Source: Acidobacteriota bacterium
Lineage (GTDB): Bacteria; Acidobacteriota; Vicinamibacteria; Vicinamibacterales; Fen-181
Length of the DNA stretch: 7,593 bases
Assembly (NCBI GenBank): GCA_003157675.1
Contig: PMKG01000380.1
Location: 1-7,593, forward strand
Direction of reading: 5' to 3'
Below the pieces are notes generated by a model. That model had not been told where the DNA came from. It saw only the letters and a program-made list of their open reading frames with translations, and did not search any database. Positions 5,110 to 7,593 of this stretch are shown here, in pieces. Made by a program: the position numbers and the translations under genes. Within the stretch, counting starts at the first letter, position 1; every line of letters begins with the position of its first letter.

Positions 5110-7593
5110 ATGCCACCGTCCGACGGTTCTCCAGACTTCGAGCCGGCTTCCGACGCCCCGTGCCTGGTGCGCAGCGTGGCCGACGTACGCTCGGAGTACA
5201 CGAGCACCCGGCTGATCGCGGCCAACATCGAACATCGCCTGCGGCGGGCGGTGCTCGCGAGAGACCCCGGGTACGTCGCGCCCGAGATCGATTACGTCCT
5301 GTGCGACGGCGCGTCACACACGATGACGGTCCGCGACAGCGACGTGCGGTACCTCGACCGGGTGCCGCGCGAACGGGCGATCCGTCACGTGGACCTGATC
5401 CACCGCGCGCGGCGCGGTGACGCCGCGGCCGCCGGCGAACTCGCTCGTCGGACGCAGACGCTCGCCCAGTCGATTTCGCGGCGGTTCGCCGGCCGCACCC
5501 TCGTCGAGAACGCCGTCGTCATTCCGTACACGTCGTCTGGCACGTTCAGCGAAGAGGTGATCAGCCACAAAGGGTCGATCCTCCTGGACCTCTCTCGGCG
5601 GGGATTCGCGACGGCGGACTTCAATCTCCTGTCGGCCGACGCCTTCCTTCTCTCGCCCGCCGATCGGGATCAAGCCATTGGCGCGGTGGTCCACAACCTC
5701 GAGGTGCTTACCGGTCGGCGGCTCGGCAACGCTCGCGATCCGCTGCTCATCGCGATGCGGTCGGCGGTGTCGGAGTACATCCCGGGGTTCATGCCGACCT
5801 ACCTCAACGTCGGGCTGACGCCGGACCTCTTCCCCGGCCTGCCCGCCCGGTACGGTCAGGACGGAGCGGTCCGCATCCGGCTGAACAGCCGCAAGACGAT
5901 TCTCGAGGCGCTCGACCCGGCCGCGTATTCGGGCCTCGAGGGGGAATTCCGCCAGGATCTGACGCGGGCCGAGGCCGAGCGCCTGATCGAGACGACCGAG
6001 GCGATGATCGCCGCGCGCGCGCCGGAGCTGCTGACCGACGCGTTCGGCCAGATCCGCTTCTTCTTGGAGTGCGCCTATCGCTACTACACGGATCATCTCG
6101 ACGTCCTGCGGAACTTCATGCCCCGGGAGAGACACTACCCGGCCGTGATCTTCCAGCGGATGGTCTGCTCGGTGATCGACGAGCGGTCGTACGCCGGCAT
6201 TCTCTACAGCCGCGATCCGGCGACAGGGAAGGGCGTGTTCCTGCAGTATGCGAGGACGGTCTTCGGTGAAGATCTGATGACCGGGCGGCTGGTTCCGCAG
6301 GAGGTTCGCTTCTCGACGCGCGACGAGGCGAGGCCGCGATTCCCGGCAGTCTACCATTTCTGGAACCGTTTGTTCCAGCTCGAAGACATCTTCCGGGCCC
6401 CGGTCATGGTGGAGTTCACCGGCGTGCACGGCACCTTCACCATCCTGCAGGTGAACGCCGCCGAAATGACCGGGTCGGCGATGCTGACGGCGGTGATGGA
6501 CCTGCACCGCGACGGCCGGATCAGCGCGGAGCGCGTCCGCGAGGTGATCAGGCCGTGCCACGTCCGCCAGATCGAATCCGACGCCATCGACCCGGCCTCG
6601 ATCGGCGCGCTGGAGCCATTCGCGCGAGGTGTCGCCGTCCTGCCGCGCGCCGTCGTCACCGGCCGGCTCTCGTTCTCGGCGGCGGGCGACCTGACGCCAG
6701 ACCGGGCCGATCTCTCGCGCGCCATCCTGGCGAAGGACCGGTTCACGCCCCAGGACGCGATGGACATGCAGCGGGTGCGCGGCATCTGCAGCCTGAGCCC
6801 CGCGGCGATCCACGTCGTCACGACGGCGCAGAACCTCGGGATCCCCGCGCTGCTGAACCTCGAGGCGGACGGCGTCCGCATCGACGCGGCCGGCCGGCGC
6901 CTGGTGAACGCCGCCGGCCGTGAGATCCGGGAGGGCGACTGGGTCACCATCTCGAGCCGCCACCGCACGCTGTTTGTCGGGCGCGCGGTGTTCGCGCCGG
7001 CGCGGCTGCTGCGGTTCATGGCGGGCGAGCCGGTCGAGCTCGGCGAGGCCGAGCGCCCGCGCTTCGAGCGCCTGGCCGAGTACTACCGCGAGTACCGTCA
7101 GATCCTCGAGCGCGTCGACGCGTCGGGCTTCGAGAGCATCGAGGACCTTGGCCACGCCATCAGGTACGGAGAGCTGCGCGGCGACCCGGTCCGCGCCGCC
7201 GAGTTCGTCAACCGCTGCTTCGACGTGCGGGCGGAGGCGCTGGTGCAGCGCCTGTTGAACACCACGCTCGGCATGCACCTGGTCAACGTGACCGCCTTCG
7301 CGCTGCTGACCGAGGACCGGAAGGTGCGACTGTTCAGGCTGGCGGCGTCGGCGTGCGCGCGCCGCGGGTTGTCGGGGTATCACGCCGGGGCGTTCGTCAT
7401 CGGCAGCCTGCTCGACGCCCACGCGCCGGCGGCATTCTGGGAACACTTCTCCGCTCAGGAGATCGGGTTCCTCCTCAACGAGTGGGTTCAACATCAGAAG
7501 TACCTGGGCGTGCTCGACGCCCTGGGAGAGCGGCGGGTGGCGCGGGCGCGAGAGATCATCCTGACGGCCGGCATGGGTGATCTGCCCGGGCTG
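5110..7593 (+). CDS. PPDK-like phosphotransferase: ATP-binding domain plus phosphohistidine domain with unrecognised C-terminal region (3' end cut)
   Basis: The frame is open for 828 codons to the right edge. It starts at ATG 5110, preceded by GGAGAG with 5 nt spacing. Residues 1-145 are an N-terminal extension I do not recognise. The PPDK-type nucleotide-binding domain follows: SHKGSILLDL (K154, like the KGANLAEM lysine), PLLIAMRSAVSEYIPGFMPT (R217, like LVSVRSGA-MPGM), QRMVCSVIDERSYAGILYSR followed by DPATGKG (349-375), and VMVEFTGVHGTFTILQVN with E435 and Q447 spaced 12 apart, as E323/Q335 in Clostridium symbiosum PPDK. A mobile phosphohistidine domain (about 530-625) has AAIHVVTTAQNLGIPALL; H568 aligns with catalytic H455, 133 residues after E435 (132 in PPDK), and REIREGDWVTISS closes the domain. 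After about 635 the chain is mainly helical and Arg/Leu-rich (for example YHAGAFVIGSLLDAHAP), with no sign of the PEP/pyruvate TIM barrel. The family transfers the ATP beta-phosphate via His; here the acceptor is unknown. Oddities: D321 and R337 equivalents are Met433 and Asn449, and the usual GGMTSH is degenerate before the His. It is likely cytoplasmic. A catalytically weak or regulatory homologue is the alternative. Confidence 0.8.
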   Translation, partial: MPPSDGSPDFEPASDAPCLVRSVADVRSEYTSTRLIAANIEHRLRRAVLARDPGYVAPEIDYVLCDGASHTMTVRDSDVRYLDRVPRERAIRHVDLIHRARRGDAAAAGELARRTQTLAQSISRRFAGRTLVENAVVIPYTSSGTFSEEVISHKGSILLDLSRRGFATADFNLLSADAFLLSPADRDQAIGAVVHNLEVLTGRRLGNARDPLLIAMRSAVSEYIPGFMPTYLNVGLTPDLFPGLPARYGQDGAVRIRLNSRKTILEALDPAAYSGLEGEFRQDLTRAEAERLIETTEAMIAARAPELLTDAFGQIRFFLECAYRYYTDHLDVLRNFMPRERHYPAVIFQRMVCSVIDERSYAGILYSRDPATGKGVFLQYARTVFGEDLMTGRLVPQEVRFSTRDEARPRFPAVYHFWNRLFQLEDIFRAPVMVEFTGVHGTFTILQVNAAEMTGSAMLTAVMDLHRDGRISAERVREVIRPCHVRQIESDAIDPASIGALEPFARGVAVLPRAVVTGRLSFSAAGDLTPDRADLSRAILAKDRFTPQDAMDMQRVRGICSLSPAAIHVVTTAQNLGIPALLNLEADGVRIDAAGRRLVNAAGREIREGDWVTISSRHRTLFVGRAVFAPARLLRFMAGEPVELGEAERPRFERLAEYYREYRQILERVDASGFESIEDLGHAIRYGELRGDPVRAAEFVNRCFDVRAEALVQRLLNTTLGMHLVNVTAFALLTEDRKVRLFRLAASACARRGLSGYHAGAFVIGSLLDAHAPAAFWEHFSAQEIGFLLNEWVQHQKYLGVLDALGERRVARAREIILTAGMGDLPGL

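Noticed and set aside
4941..5420. 159-codon plus-strand frame starting at TTG 4941
   Set aside because: It runs out of frame into the PPDK-like gene and translates to Arg/Pro-rich low-complexity sequence; the frame from 5110 carries the domain motifs and a good ribosome site.
5314..7494. 726-codon open frame on the minus strand
   Set aside because: It is antisense to the PPDK-like gene. Its translation is Arg/Val/Asp/His-rich low-complexity sequence typical of GC-rich shadow frames, while the plus strand carries recognisable motifs throughout.

Overview
The window is GC-rich bacterial DNA, densely coded on both strands, with no RNA genes, mobile elements or CRISPR arrays that I could see. 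The mix of an ECF sigma/anti-sigma pair, a partner-switching cassette ending in an FHA-GAF-PP2C phosphatase, a POTRA-less Omp85-type barrel and a large PPDK-like protein suggests a Gram-negative soil-type bacterium. Acidobacteriota (Vicinamibacteria-like) is my best guess from general gene style; the taxonomy is inference, while the outer membrane protein supports a Gram-negative envelope directly.

Left part (1-1006, minus strand): an ECF sigma factor is translationally coupled, through an ATGA overlap, to a single-pass membrane protein with an anti-sigma-like cytoplasmic part. The membrane protein runs off the left edge. Divergent from them (1085-3581, plus strand) is a tight three-gene operon: an RsbW/SpoIIAB-like kinase, a STAS anti-sigma-antagonist, and a 549-residue FHA-GAF-PP2C (RsbU/SpoIIE-type) phosphatase. 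These form a complete partner switch: the kinase phosphorylates the STAS protein, the phosphatase reverses this, and the free STAS protein sequesters the kinase. No SigB-type target is in the window; the only sigma factor is the divergent ECF one.

Centre (3578-4852, minus strand): a secreted outer-membrane beta-barrel of the BamA/TamA-like surface antigen family without POTRA domains. It converges on the phosphatase gene, and both genes end in the same palindromic CTAG.

Right part: a 257-bp divergent intergenic region (4853-5109) holds a strong Pho-box-like direct repeat inside a longer array of GTGAC units phased at exactly 11 bp, a perfect TATAAT box, and a leader hairpin. It is followed by a plus-strand gene (5110 to the right edge, open for 828 codons). 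This gene encodes a PPDK-like ATP-binding domain plus a phosphohistidine domain, but the visible C-terminal part is helical and does not look like the PEP/pyruvate TIM barrel. This possible phosphotransferase with an unknown acceptor domain, and the phased operator beside it, are the most interesting items here.
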